Source: Lineus longissimus
Lineage: Eukaryota > Nemertea > Pilidiophora > Heteronemertea > Lineidae
Assembly (NCBI RefSeq): GCF_910592395.1
Contig: NC_088308.1
Location: 9,313,001-9,377,000 of the forward strand
Length of the DNA stretch: 64,000 nt
Reading direction: 5' to 3'
Shown here: positions 24,700-35,582 of the stretch, piece after piece
How the letters are laid out: every line of letters starts with the position of its first letter
Numbering within the stretch: the stretch's first letter is position 1
Program-made: the position numbers and the translations under genes
Notes under the pieces: generated by a model
What the model saw: the letters and a program-made list of their open reading frames with translations, nothing else
Database searches by the model: none
Told to the model about the DNA's origin: nothing

Positions 24700-24905
24700 T
24701 AGTACCCGATAGATGCTCCATATAATGATGATTTCATAACCAAGATTTATATGCCATGCGGGGGCGATCCCGTCAATGAACTCCCAAGAATAAAACCATT
24801 TTGATGGCATCATTATTCTTGCTTTACGAGCCCGGTTGTTGACACCAGACCGCAGGGGTTTACCCAGTTGATTCTTCTCCGTGGTGATCATTATACTATG
24901 TCTTG
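24700..24905 (-). CDS. Candidate exon, unknown protein
   Basis: A minus-strand frame with ATG at 24891 reads MITTEKNQLGKPLRSGVNNR and then a WFYSWEFIDGIAPAWHINLG segment. The composition is balanced and protein-like. It contains a possible splice donor (CTGG|GTAAACC) early in the frame, so only part may be exonic. It may belong with the frames on either side. No domain is recognised. Confidence 0.25.
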
Positions 24906-25174
24906 TGTTCTACTTGGCATACTAGGCGATTGATTGCAATCAATTGTTTCCATCAAATTGAAGAAAGGAAAATGCTCCTCGATCAAGATTCGCTTTTGAA
25001 AATGACATTTGCATTACAATGATGTGATCTAATTAAAACCAGTCACACGCATTATAAATCCAATACTGCGCATTACATGTACAATAGGTAAACTTGGTAT
25101 TTGCAGTATACACGAACCGAGTAGTTGACTAAAATATGCAAGCTAAGTACCTTTTCGCGATATTTGTCTTCCAC

Positions 25175-25298
25175 TTAGGGAGTTTTCGCAAATTTCCCGA
25201 AACGCCAACCTAAACGCCGATCTCATTATTCGACCGCCTGACAACGATATCCAACAATGTTCCAGTTGACGTTTCGGGGATTTACGAAAACTCTCTAA
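25175..25298. mobile_element. ~124-bp MITE, family 'GTTTTCGC', copy 2
   Basis: The left arm begins TTAGGGAGTTTTCGC and continues with TTTCCCGAAACGCCAAC. The right arm ends GACGTTTCGGGGATTTACG and AAAACTCTCTAA. The arms are inverted copies about 33 bp long. The TTAA-like outer bases could be part of a TA or TTAA target site. It lies just downstream of the candidate exon at 25282-25610 and overlaps the last codons of that open frame. Confidence 0.7.
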
Positions 25299-25329
25299 TC
25301 AATAGAAAATCCGCGAAAATAAAGCACCT

Positions 25330-25610
25330 GCAAAAATCTGGTGATTTACAGTCCACGGGCATGATCCCGCTGCTTTCACATCCACTTGTGGCTAGCCAGC
25401 CCCATTGTTTCATGTTGCAGTCACAGGTCCGAAAAGACACCCCAGCGTACCCGTATCCACGATATCCTGGCCCGTATTGATTGCGGTTAATTGATAGGCA
25501 TACTCCAGGGACGTCGAACGAAATAAACGTGTAATTCCCACCGACATTTGGTAGTCTATAATTTCTAGCCATTATCCCAAATGGGTATACTGAGTTACAA
25601 ATTCATAGGA
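25330..25610 (-). CDS. Candidate exon, Cys- and Gly-rich extracellular-type segment
   Basis: A minus-strand open frame passes through an ATG at 25572. Its residues include MARNYRLPNVGGNYTFISFD, VPGVCLSINRNQYGPGYRGY, SFRTCDCNMKQWGWLATSGC and MPVDCKSPDFCRC. The evenly spaced cysteines, aromatics and glycines look like a real secreted or extracellular domain, not a chance frame. Candidate donors are TGCAG|GTGCTT at about 25339 and GGACT|GTAAAT at about 25355. A possible acceptor (AACTCAG) lies just upstream of the ATG, so the ATG need not be the start. I do not recognise the family. Confidence 0.45.
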
Positions 25611-25746
25611 TGTTATACAGTGTTCAAAGTGTGATTTAAAGGTTTGAGCGGCTTTTTATTGCAGTATGCCTGTTCTTGGTTCATCGATAAACTATTTTTC
25701 TGTACGTGTTTGGTGCTTTTCCAATTTTGTTTCAGCTCTTAGATAG

Positions 25747-26521
25747 GGTAGTATGTAAACACTGAAACGTTTCAAAAGAAACAGGTCAAACGAAACGAGT
25801 CAAAAATAAAAATATGGCATAAAAATGAATACTTCTGAATGATTATACTCATGAACTGTTATAATGATTACAATAATTCTGTTTGCGCACTTTGATAGTC
25901 TGGATCGATTTTTAGGCGATTAATTTGGTAAATTGTTTGCAACACGGCGACCCGCCTTGGCATTCCACATTTTCAGCGCAATAAGTAAATCGGCCTCGTC
26001 CCCGTGCCAATCTCCAAAAGCAGAGTTAATAATGAAATGAGTGGATCCAGCACATTCGGCAATAATGGCGGCCAATTAGGGCAGGGAAATGCCCGATGAA
26101 ATGCGGAATAACATGAATAATGCTATGACCTCTGATCTGCTGATGTTCCGTGTCTGAGTGCTACGTTCGAAAGAGTTCAAGGCAAAATTGGACATGTTCA
26201 ATTCAAAGTGTTCCAATAAATCATCGTTATTGTCGTTAAAGTATACGATAGCGCTAAATATTGGGGCAGGGTACGAGGTTACGTTGGGAAATACCGGTTT
26301 ATCTAAATTGTGAAAGAGCTGAACGGACTGTGGTAAATTTATTTATAATTAATCGCTTTCTGTTTGAATTTCTGTGGCTTTTATGCGGTATAAATACAAA
26401 ACAAAGCCTTGAAAAACGACATATCCACATAGTGCATTTTCAATTTCACGTTTTGACCATTTATTTGACTCGTTTCGTTTGAACTGTTTCTTTTGAAACG
26501 TTTCAGTGTTTACATACTACC
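25747..26521. mobile_element. 775-bp TIR element with 9-bp target duplication (MULE-like)
   Basis: Both ends start GGTAGTATGTAAACACTGAA (the right end in reverse complement). They continue nearly identically through CGTTTCAAAAGAAACAG and CAAACGAAACGAGTCAAA, about 58 bp with one mismatch. The element is flanked by perfect 9-bp copies of CTTAGATAG at 25738-25746 and 26522-26530. A long TIR plus a 9-bp target duplication fits Mutator-like elements. The interior codes for nothing recognisable, so it is non-autonomous. Confidence 0.8.
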
Positions 26522-27372
26522 CTTAGATAGCAGAAACGCGTTATTCGTTATTTTTAGTACGCACAAGTCCTGGCGCGAAAGACCTTTCACGCTGAGATCC
26601 GAGTTCACGTCACCCCGCTATTACGACGCAACGTCATTTCTATTATCGTCGCAGTAGCCGGGTAATCAGGCGCCATCAGCGTGACGTCGGAAAATCGATA
26701 TCTACACCAAGACGTCACAGGGTAGGGCCATGGCTCCAGGCAGTGCCTTACTACTGCATCGTTCCACATGTAAAGGATCCACGAATGGAGAGCTAACTCG
26801 GGTCAAATCGGAATAATCGGAAAAGCGTGATAATTCAGTCAGGTTTTGATGGAAACTACTTATGTAGAACAATGTAGAATAGGAGGTGACTCGGCAGCCG
26901 AAAGCTGGGTTATATTACCCTTAATAATAATACCAATGGTCCTTTAAAGGCCTTTACCTTTTTGTTCTAATTGGTGCCGGGTCGATTCCATTCCGTTTTT
27001 GGCAATTACAATTACAATACAATTACCCTGTAGCATTCTCTATGACAAACAGAGTACACAAATGCGCTAAATAATCATGTAGCGATTGGAAAAAGTGATA
27101 CACGCATCGATACAGATAACACGCGAGCATGGGCCATGCGGCTAACCCCCCCCCCCCCCGCATGGCGACTTGGAGAATATGTGGAATCTTGGAGGGAATA
27201 GGCAAAACACAGTATAAAAATATTGACATCAAATAATTAATATTTGTAATATATATTCCATACGTATCAAATTGTTTTAACCACGAAATTTATCAGGCAT
27301 TTAGGAAAACCCCTTACATACATGTACATGAAATACGGTCTTCATTTTATCCCCGAACCATAACCACATTGG

Positions 27373-29224
27373 CGGCTGTTATAAAACGCGGATTTCCGCG
27401 GAAATCCGCGGAAAAATCTAACTTGGCTACAGGGTGGCTACCTGAACCGCAGGTGAGAGTTTTTCATATTAGTAGTGTGCATTGTTGTGCGCATGAAGTA
27501 CTCCTGGTGACAAGGTCTTTGGGAATCCCCCTTATAACTCACACAACGTAGTGAGTGTAATGGTTACGTGTGTATAAAGTGTAAACAAAATTCATATATC
27601 CATCATGTCCATCGAATCTGAAAAAATTTGTGCAGACCCATGACAATTCTGGTTCCGGTACAGTTTGTCGCATTCCCTACGGGCCGCGCTTGCCGATCCT
27701 GCTTTCACGACGCACCGCAACCACAGTTACCATGATTTCCATTGTTTCCTTCCTCGTGACGCAATTATTTCATGACGTCATGAGCCATTGACCATTCACG
27801 CAAGTAGATTTATTCACACCGGCGCCACTGTCCTGAAGTGCGGGTGTGGGACCTCATGTATCTAAAAATCGTCTGCTAGAACATACAGGACAACAACGTC
27901 GGCGGAGACAGTTGTGACATTTCAATGCAGACGAATTAAACGTCCTCTTCTTCTCGATTTACGTACTTTACTTCAAAAAAGTCAGTTTTAACACTACTAA
28001 ATCCAGATCCCAGTCACGTGATTTCTAGTAACTGCCAAACTCGACCCAGTGCCGGAACTGTGAAGTAATGATGTAGGTCACGTGGTCAGAGTGCAAGAGT
28101 TCCCGTACCGCCTGGCTATCCGATTTAGCATCTACCGTTCCGGAACGACATCAGCGCCTCTAGTGTCAAGATCGTAAATTTGCCATTCTTGATTTTGGCG
28201 CCAAACGAATCCAAAAAAAACGCGTTAAAACAATTAAGAATATATCAGCTACAAAAATTCGTTATTAACTAACTGGTGAAGAAATATACACAAATATCTA
28301 GGCTAGCAGGTGGAAAATTCAATTATTATTTCACCACAAAGAGCTGCTTCTGTCACTGCCCGCAGATATGAGACAGCTACCGGGGCGGGGACAACTTCTT
28401 CATGGGGCCTTATTGTTCAGCGTCTCCAAGGAATTCTATTTTTAGAGGCCAATGGGGGGGGGGGTGGGGGTGGGGGGGGTCCTTCCCCCCAATGTACTGA
28501 CTAAAACCTGTCACTTTCAGAGAACGGGGGAGGGGGTTTGGGGGACTCATCCCCCAATGTACTGGCTAAATATGTCAGAAGGACGGGGGTTTGGGGGGGG
28601 GGGGGGGCTCCCCCATGTCAAACAGTTGTGTGAGTTCACTAGAGATTGCTCTTTACATATTATGGTGCGCTGTATGCGCCGTAAATCACAAGCACCTTGT
28701 AGTTAGAAATAAATATACTCCAGAAGGGCTGCGAAGTAAGTTTTTGTGATTGCTGAAAATAGACTCAAATGTGCAGTCGCATATGGTTGGTTAGGTTCGA
28801 GCTGCAAGGAAATTGTCCTAAAAAAATTTCGTAGACCAGAATTCAGTTCGTCCTCGACTTATATTTGAAGGAGGCATATACCTACCGTAACGTACATCAA
28901 TCCGGGCATCAATCACACTTGAAAGCAGCCTCGTAATGTGTTCCGTTAGGGAAGGAACCACGGTGGTGTCGAAGATAACATGCAAAGTTTATCAACACCA
29001 AGAAAAAAAGAGGGAAGAGTCGATCGGAATGGCATGAATGGCGCTCTAGAGGATTAAAATCTGACCGATGAAATGTGCAGATAACTGGTAGTTCTTGCCT
29101 CCGATTTATGATTTATGTTGTTATTTGTATAATATAATTATCATTAACTATTTTGCGCGTATTTACTGGCGGCTTTGTGATTTTTCCGAGGATTTCCGCG
29201 GAAATCCGCGTTTTATAACTGCCG
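27373..29224. mobile_element. 1852-bp TIR element with 9-bp target duplication
   Basis: Inverted ends are CGGCTGTTATAAAACGCGG (left) and CCGCGTTTTATAACTGCCG (right). Each is followed inward by the palindromic ATTTCCGCGGAAAT and GGAAAAATC, about 46 bp in all. CCACATTGG is repeated exactly outside both ends (27364-27372 and 29225-29233). The interior contains CpG-containing unique DNA and a poly-G module array at 28450-28620. No transposase was recognised. The 9-bp duplication suggests a Mutator-like element, but the short TIR leaves this open. Confidence 0.75.
28450..28620. repeat. G-run minisatellite inside the 1852-bp element
   Basis: Two to three modules, each made of a G-run tract (GGGGGTTTGGGGG type), a C-run (TCCCCCAATGTACTG) and a spacer with ACTGRCTAAA. 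The modules resemble the C/G-run part of the composite element at about 6893-6990 and 7717-7880, which has TTTTTACCCAGTAC next to CCCCAAACCCCC. The G-tracts could form quadruplex structures. Confidence 0.65.
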
Positions 29225-29233
29225 CCACATTGG

Positions 29234-30379
29234 CCGTGGCTGGGAGAAGGCAAAACGGAGCGAATATTACAAACTTTTCTCAGCTATTTCATTCACATCT
29301 CTACTCTCATACTGTTTTTAGGTTGTTTCCGCCCTCCGAAGATTTTACAGGTTCTACAGATTCCGCCAAATAAAATCGCCATTAACGTCGGGGGGCTTAA
29401 TCCGCTGACTGATGAGGTAAAAGATAAATGTCTCATTGACTTAGGTAGGTCTGAAAAGACCCGATCCACAAATGACGAATTTTAATGATTGAGTTTGCAG
29501 TTTTCATCAAGTTACAGAAATACGGCTTTATCGACTGGCAATTGTAGATCAGGGTGATGAAATAAAGTGTTGATCCCTGCGGGCTTGCAGAACTTCAATT
29601 CTGCCAGTGATATGAGAGTTGGTATAAAGTAAATGCCAGTCAGTGCAATGTTTATTTGTTTTTGTAAACAAATGGAGCTGTAATGTATTGGATAAAGTAG
29701 GGTATTAGCATAAAAGAAAAGCACGAAATTGAGTTATGAATCAATAAAGTCATACATGTAACATACTTCGCTTTCAGGTAATTTGAGAAAGCTGATTGCC
29801 AGGCAGGACCAAACTTGATCCGATGTTGACAAATCCATAGTCATCTGATCATCATAAGTGTCGGATTACATGTTCTTTGATGTCGAATCATTTCGTGTCT
29901 ATCAAAAAACATTTTAACACACTGGGACCATCGTCTATTATCGAGATGGATAAAATTTGCATGACTAAAAGTCCATCAGAGAAAAAAACACACGAAAAAG
30001 TTCAATCCGTTTCCAAATGACAATTTTACGTAAGGTGGACAAAATTATCTAGAACGATGAAACCAAATTGTCGAATGAGGTAAAACAAAGCGAAAGTTCA
30101 ACCCAATTTCCAAAAGAGACAATTCGATTAATTTGAATGTTTATATTCGGATACCTACATGTACATATATCATGATGATTTTTAACGAAAATAATTAAAA
30201 ATCCGATAGACACCTGAAAGCCTGATTGAACGTTCTAACCTATATCGATTTTAGTTATACATGTAGTCAAATGTTTGCCAATGATCGACACATCATACAT
30301 GCCATGAGCCGATATCGGAAACTGTTTGTTTACATCGATTATTTCGCAATCGGATAAAACACCGGAATGTGATGCATCA
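29234..30379. other. No gene recognised
   Basis: Unique AT-rich sequence. A minus-strand 70-codon frame at 29512-29724 is unsupported. This is probably synaptotagmin intron or intergenic DNA. Confidence 0.45.
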
Positions 30380-30602
30380 TTTAAAGGAAGACTATAGGCA
30401 GGTGCTAGCAGACCAAATTGGTTGTCTTCAGGTGAATGATATGCATAGTTCACGCACTTGGTTGTGTTTGATTCAGTGATAATATCCCTCGTAGAAGCCG
30501 GAATAGTTTCGATGTGCCTTTGATAGGTGAGAACTCTATTAGAAACTTTGTGTAACTTTATCCTGCCTACCTAACTCCTGCCTATAGCCCCCTTTAAAGG
30601 AG
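30380..30602. mobile_element. ~223-bp MITE, family 'CTATAGGCAGG'
   Basis: The left end contains TTTAAAGGAAGACTATAGGC. The right end contains CTCCTGCCTATAGCCCCCTT and TAAAGG, an inverted copy. A single related end of the same family lies at 33917-33995 (GACTATAGGCAGGAGCCAAG, followed by a shared GAAGTTAAACAAAATCTCTG stretch). Non-coding. Confidence 0.6.
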
Positions 30603-30984
30603 GCGTGCCATGATAACACCATGCCGGTATGGTATAACACCATACAACTGTATGTTTAAAGTGCCATCTTCAGGCGACCTCCGTAACAGGCATTACGCTG
30701 CCATTCCTCATTATTGCGAGACACTTCCCCTTAAGAGACATGAAAACACACAAACGACGGACACGTGATCGAAATGAATAATGAAGCCTGTTTTGCAAAA
30801 ACTACCGGAACAACATGTTGTTATGTCTAGAGTTCTTCTATATCCATAAAAGAACTGTGTAATGTGGGCGTGTTGTAAACAATTCGCTGACGGATTCAGA
30901 GATGCTGAAATAATCCAAGTTTCGTTAACTAATTCTTTTGCATTTATTGGACAACAAGCGCCTGTTTTTACCAGGTCTATGCCT

Positions 30985-31880
30985 GTTCATGCAGAACCTG
31001 CAGGTGGTCGACGAGACTCGACACGTACTGCCCATTAATAACCGGCAGAAGGTCGACGAGACTCGACACTGACCATTTATATCATGCAGGTCGTCGTCGG
31101 AACTCGGAAATGACCATTTAGCACTTGCAGGTGGTCAACCAGACTCGACACGTACTGCCCATTAATAACCGGCAGAAGGTCGACGAGACTCGACACTGAC
31201 CATGCAGGTCGTCGTCGGGACTCGGAAATGACCATTTAGCACCTGCAGGTGATCAACGAGACTCGACACGTGCTACCCTTTGATAACCTGCAGATGGTCG
31301 ACGGTACTCGACACTGACCATTCATAACCTGCAGGCGGTTGTCGGGACTCGATAATGCCCATTCATTACTTGCAGGTAGTCGACACTGACCATTCATACC
31401 CCGCGGGAACAGTCGTCGGGACTCGCCGGTGCCCATTCACAACATGCAGATGGTCGTCAGAACACGGCACTGACCATTGATAACCCGTAGGGCCTCGGCG
31501 TTGCAATTTATAAACTGGATTTGGTCGGTGGGACTCGCCACTGCCCATTCATAATCTGCAGGCGGTTGTCGTGACTCGACCAGCCCGTTCATAACATGCA
31601 GCCGGTCGACGGGACTCGACGGAGCCCATTCATAATCTGCAGCTGCATGGTTATCGGGTCTCGACACTGACCAATCGTAACATTCAGGTAGCTGTCGGGA
31701 CCTCACCATGTTGACACAGCCCTGTCGCGACCTAGACCTACATGTGGTCGTCGGGACTCGACACTATCTCTCAGCACCTGCATATGGTCGATCGGAGGGA
31801 CATAACTATGCCAAATGATAATCGGAAGGTCCTCGCTGAATGTTCCCGACACTGCCAATTCATTGCCTGCAGGTCACCGG
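30985..31880. repeat. ~42-bp minisatellite with 127-bp higher-order period
   Basis: About 20 degenerate units follow the pattern CCATTCATAACCTGCAGG, then TGGTCGACGGGACTCGACA. At the left the array repeats in blocks of three monomers: matching CAGGTGGTC words lie at 31001 and 31128, 127 bp apart. The next lies at 31246 after a 9-bp loss. The right side is a looser monomer array. Because 42 is divisible by three, a repeating 14-residue minus-strand frame (containing NGQCRVP) appears, which I regard as incidental. The array lies in the synaptotagmin intron side, about 230 bp from the exon. Confidence 0.85.
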
Positions 31881-32110
31881 TATAACGGTTACTCTGTCTA
31901 CATCGTAAACATACATATGATTAGCCAGTAATTCTTGGAATTAAGCACTGTCCGTTTATAAAACCATGACGAAGGAATACAACGCAGAAGACTTGCATAG
32001 ATGAACTAGTACGGGAGCTGCACGAGCTACGGCAGGCAATCGAGTTCATGTTAATTCATGTTAGCATACTTCTTAAAATGTTGTTGATATCAATAAACTT
32101 CGTTACTTAC

Positions 32111-33082
32111 CGGTAGCTCGGCATGTATGTCCCTCCAGATCTCGTCGATTTTTACAATGCCGCCCACCTCCACAGCATGTCCCTCCACTTCCTCGGCGTC
32201 GGGGTCAGCTATCTGCTCCTTCTTCAGCTCTCCCAAAGGAAAAGAAGCATAGCCAATAGTAAGAGGTCGAGAGAACCTGTCGTGGTCACAAACGGTCAGC
32301 TTTAGGACCTTCTCTTCCATGGGACCATCGCGGATGGGGAACACAAAATATTCCTCGAATTCAGGATTCATGGTGCCTCGGTGTGTTTTGGTTTCATACT
32401 TTGGCTTCTTATCCGGCAACAATTTGACCTTTACAAAAGGGTCGGCTGTCTCCCTGATGTTCTTTGCGGGCAGGTGTATTGCTTTTATGATACCGACGGT
32501 AAGAGAGTTGAGGCGTGTGGAGTAGCTGAGGCTGAAGCAAATTTTGCCAAGACCTCGTGGAGAATGGCTGAACTCGTCTCCACTGTCATACAAATCTTTG
32601 TCAACTTCTTTGGCCTGAATTGAAAATGCGTCAAAGCTCGACCGTCTAGGCATGTTTTTGTGGAGAGAGGAAGTCGAAGGGCGCCTTCCGTCCGCATCTA
32701 GAGGTATCTCTAGCGGGAGACTGTACCTGCGGTCATCCAGGGGTTGTACATTGTCATATTCGTCGTCACCTGTACACAGAGTCATCGGGAGAATGAACTC
32801 AATTTTCTTCCCTGGTTCGCTTACAACCGGTGGTATTGAAGACGAGGGTCGACGGCTCTCCTCCCCATCTTGTGGCGGAGCAAGCAAGGAACTTCCTTCC
32901 TTGAGTTTATCCGAGTTTGCCCGTCCCTTGGTGTACCATCGCCAAACAATGTACGCAACAGACGCAAAGAAAACAAACCCAGCGACCACGGCTACTGCGA
33001 CAATTACTTTTGTCTCCAATGTGGCTGTTGCGTCAACAGGGTGTGTGTCACCCCGGGCAGCATTCTGGAATCGCTTACCCAT
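32111..33082 (-). CDS. Synaptotagmin-like protein, first coding exon (TM anchor plus C2A)
   Basis: 324 codons from ATG at 33082 to a consensus donor, CTACCG|GTAAGT, at 32110/32111 (phase 0). The ATG follows an in-frame TGA five codons upstream, so the start is well supported. Residues 1-25 are a short luminal or extracellular end, and 26-50 are a transmembrane helix ending WRWYTKGR. Residues 51-175 form a linker rich in Ser/Pro with RRPSTSS and RRSSF. From about 177 to 300 there is a C2 domain (GKICFSLSYSTRLNSLTVGI, then DPFVKVKLLPDKK, ETKTHRGTMNP and DHDRFSR). This is the architecture of synaptotagmins, membrane-trafficking proteins. Of the five C2A calcium-ligand aspartates, Asp214, Asp266 and Asp268 are present. 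The first is Asn208 and the fifth is Leu274, so weak or no calcium binding is likely. C2B is expected on a later exon; I did not find it. The subtype is uncertain. Confidence 0.92.
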
Positions 33083-34972
33083 ATCGCTGTCAGAACATCA
33101 CGTCAACCCGACTTGGTTTAAATATCAAATGAATAAATTGTCTCACTTATCGGAAAGTTACTCCAAATGTATATCTTCAGAAAAAAATCGATAGAGCTAT
33201 ATCCTGATATAGAAAAGTTAAAAGCTTCTCCCAGTACAACTGAGCAAATGAATCCGTTCGAAGTATCCTCAAAATATCCTAGATTTCTCCAATGATCTAA
33301 TATCCGTTTCTAATCCTCTCTGTCCCGTACCAATAGCTTCCGAATGGACCTGCGCCTGATCAGAATCCCCGCGCGCAAGTATATGTCGCGGTGCTACCGA
33401 ACCCAACCGATCGTTAGCCTGCACTCAGACGACGAGCGCGATCTCGAAAGAATATCGATGTGGTATCGCCGTTACTATGCTAGGTGAACAACGCTAGCGC
33501 TGGTGACGCTTCTGTGAATGAAATAACGATAGCATCAAGATATAAATTATCCGTATCGGTAATGACAATACGAGGACACGTGGCACTCTTGGTTACGGTG
33601 GTTGGGAAAGAACATCACATGATTTTTTTGTTTTTAACATGAAAACTTTTTTTTCCGGAAATATCTCGAGCAATCGAGTTATTTATCTCGAGCGAGATAT
33701 CAGAGTGGTTCGGTTGTGACGTTCCGAGATCGAGATCGGGATACGAATTCAGGTCGCGATAAATCTTTGAAATATGACATGCGTTGTAATCCCCTCATAA
33801 ATGGCCATTGTTACCAATCTGTTGGCCCTGTTGTAGGTTTCGCATAAACAGTTTGTCATGACCAGAAAACTATGAACACTATGTTTTTGCGTCCCCAAAT
33901 GTGACATGTACTTAGAGGGAGACTATAGGCAGGAGCCAAGAAGGACAGATGAAGTTAAACAAAATCTCTGATAGGTGACGCTATGATCTCAAAGAGCTTG
34001 AAACATCGAAACTATTCGCACTTATCAGCAATATAATGATATAATGATATATAATGAAGCTCGACCTGTAGTTTGGTGAGCAATGACAGAAGAAGCACAA
34101 TGTCCAAATCATAATGACGTCAGCCGTTGTTTATCATTAACAAGGCAGATCCACAGTGTACGTTAATAGACATGTGTCTAAGCAGCTGTGCGTTATATGA
34201 TAAGAGTACGTAGCAATAAAGACAAGTACACTCGGTGAATTGTCTCTTTTTACTTTTATGAGGTCATCTTGGAGGAAATATCAACCTCGTCATTTGTTTT
34301 TCCGCCTGACATGGGTGAATGGGACTGAGGACGGGGGGGGGGGGGGATAGATTTGGCGCTGATGATGATAAACCATTCAGGCTATAAAGTATGTACATGT
34401 ATGTCAATTGAATGTACTCAAATACATTTTAAAAATGTAATAGATACAGTACCTGTGCCAGTTGCGTAGACAAGAAGATAATGACGATGGTGTTAAGGTA
34501 GAAAATATCCGCTGAAAAAGTGTCCGGCCCTACTCTTTCAGACGGATTATGGCACGGGTATATGGGTTTTTAGAAAATGTTTTCCCACCAAGAGTCCCGG
34601 ACACCATTCTTTTACATCACTACAATTCCTAGCTGCAGCACACTACAATTGTTTGTTGCTACTGTAATGCTTACGCAACTGCTAACCCTAACCCTTGTCC
34701 TCGACCTAATTATAAACTTAGCCTTTTAAAACGGGCTCTTGATCGGATGTAGTGCATCGAGGCTCCCAAAATGTTGTGAAATAAAAACAAATCATAATTA
34801 GGGTGCGGGTTAAGCGTTGTCATGTGCATGAGTATGACGGTTGTAAACCGCCAAACTTTATCAGATCCACGACAGCACAGAATGATAAAGATAAAAAATT
34901 GTGTCCCTGAACTCTAGAGGGAAAAGATCGCTGGCCGCGTGCTTAAACTGCCAGTAGTAGTAGAACTCTGGT
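33083..34972. promoter_or_regulatory. Upstream region of the synaptotagmin-like gene; no elements resolved
   Basis: The region 5' of the coding exon should hold the 5' UTR and perhaps the promoter, because the exon's in-frame stop is only five codons upstream of the ATG. The stretch 33340-33500 is noticeably richer in CpG than its neighbours. I cannot identify a TATA box or start site with confidence. A single 'CTATAGGCAGG' repeat end lies at 33917-33995 and a poly-G run at about 34335. Confidence 0.3.
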
Positions 34973-35173
34973 CAGTTTAGCCTTCCAGATCATCGAGCCA
35001 CTCCACGAACACGCGTATCACACAAGATGTATGCATCATACATTTGAAGTGCATCGTTCTTCTACATTTACGTTACAAAGGTATTTTGCCCCTTCCCGCG
35101 CAGTTGAAAGAATTCATGTCTGGCCAAATACACCTGTTGTCTTCAAAGAAAGCCCGCTGGCACCTAGGTCCTA

Positions 35174-35500
35174 ATGTCTATTCTACAACTGTCTTATCAA
35201 AGGGTTATGTTGGCAAATCGTGATAATATCGACCCTCATGAAGCAGGTTGCATGAGCGTCAAGAAGCATAAACCGGCAACGGCTAACAAAAATAATGTGA
35301 AACAATTGTTACATGTACACGTACTTCTACACGAGTGGTTGAACCCGGTTGAACAAGAAACCGTCGCTCCGAAATCAGTTAGGCGCATGGTCGTCGGAAC
35401 CATAGATCCTCAAAACATAAACATCATGCCAGGAAATTTCTGCAACTTTTCATCACTGCTTGCCCTTTACAAAAAGTCACTTACCATCAGTGTCTCATGA
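35174..35500 (+). CDS. Open frame shared by both duplication copies, unknown
   Basis: A 108-codon plus-strand frame whose last ~97 codons are also open in copy B (52705-52998), with about eight residue differences. It contains HEAGCMSVKKHKPATAN and LLHEWLNPVEQETVAPKSVR. In copy B a stop (TAT TAA AGG) closes the N-terminal part. No domain is recognised. The conservation may simply reflect the recent duplication, so the coding status is doubtful. Confidence 0.2.
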   Translation: MSILQLSYQRVMLANRDNIDPHEAGCMSVKKHKPATANKNNVKQLLHVHVLLHEWLNPVEQETVAPKSVRRMVVGTIDPQNINIMPGNFCNFSSLLALYKKSLTISVS

Positions 35501-35582
35501 CGTAATGATTCATTAATGCCGACGTAGCACATTTAGACCCTGCAAAATAACGTCAGAACGTGATCTGACTCTTTGATTTATT

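Noticed and set aside
31236-31709. Minus-strand repeat protein with an NGQCRVP-type 14-residue period
   Set aside because: It is a by-product of a 42-bp minisatellite; several frames over the same bases are open in pieces, and there is no start, signal or stable frame.
32123-33194. Plus-strand frames of 60-180 codons opposite the synaptotagmin exon
   Set aside because: They are shadows of the minus-strand C2A coding exon.
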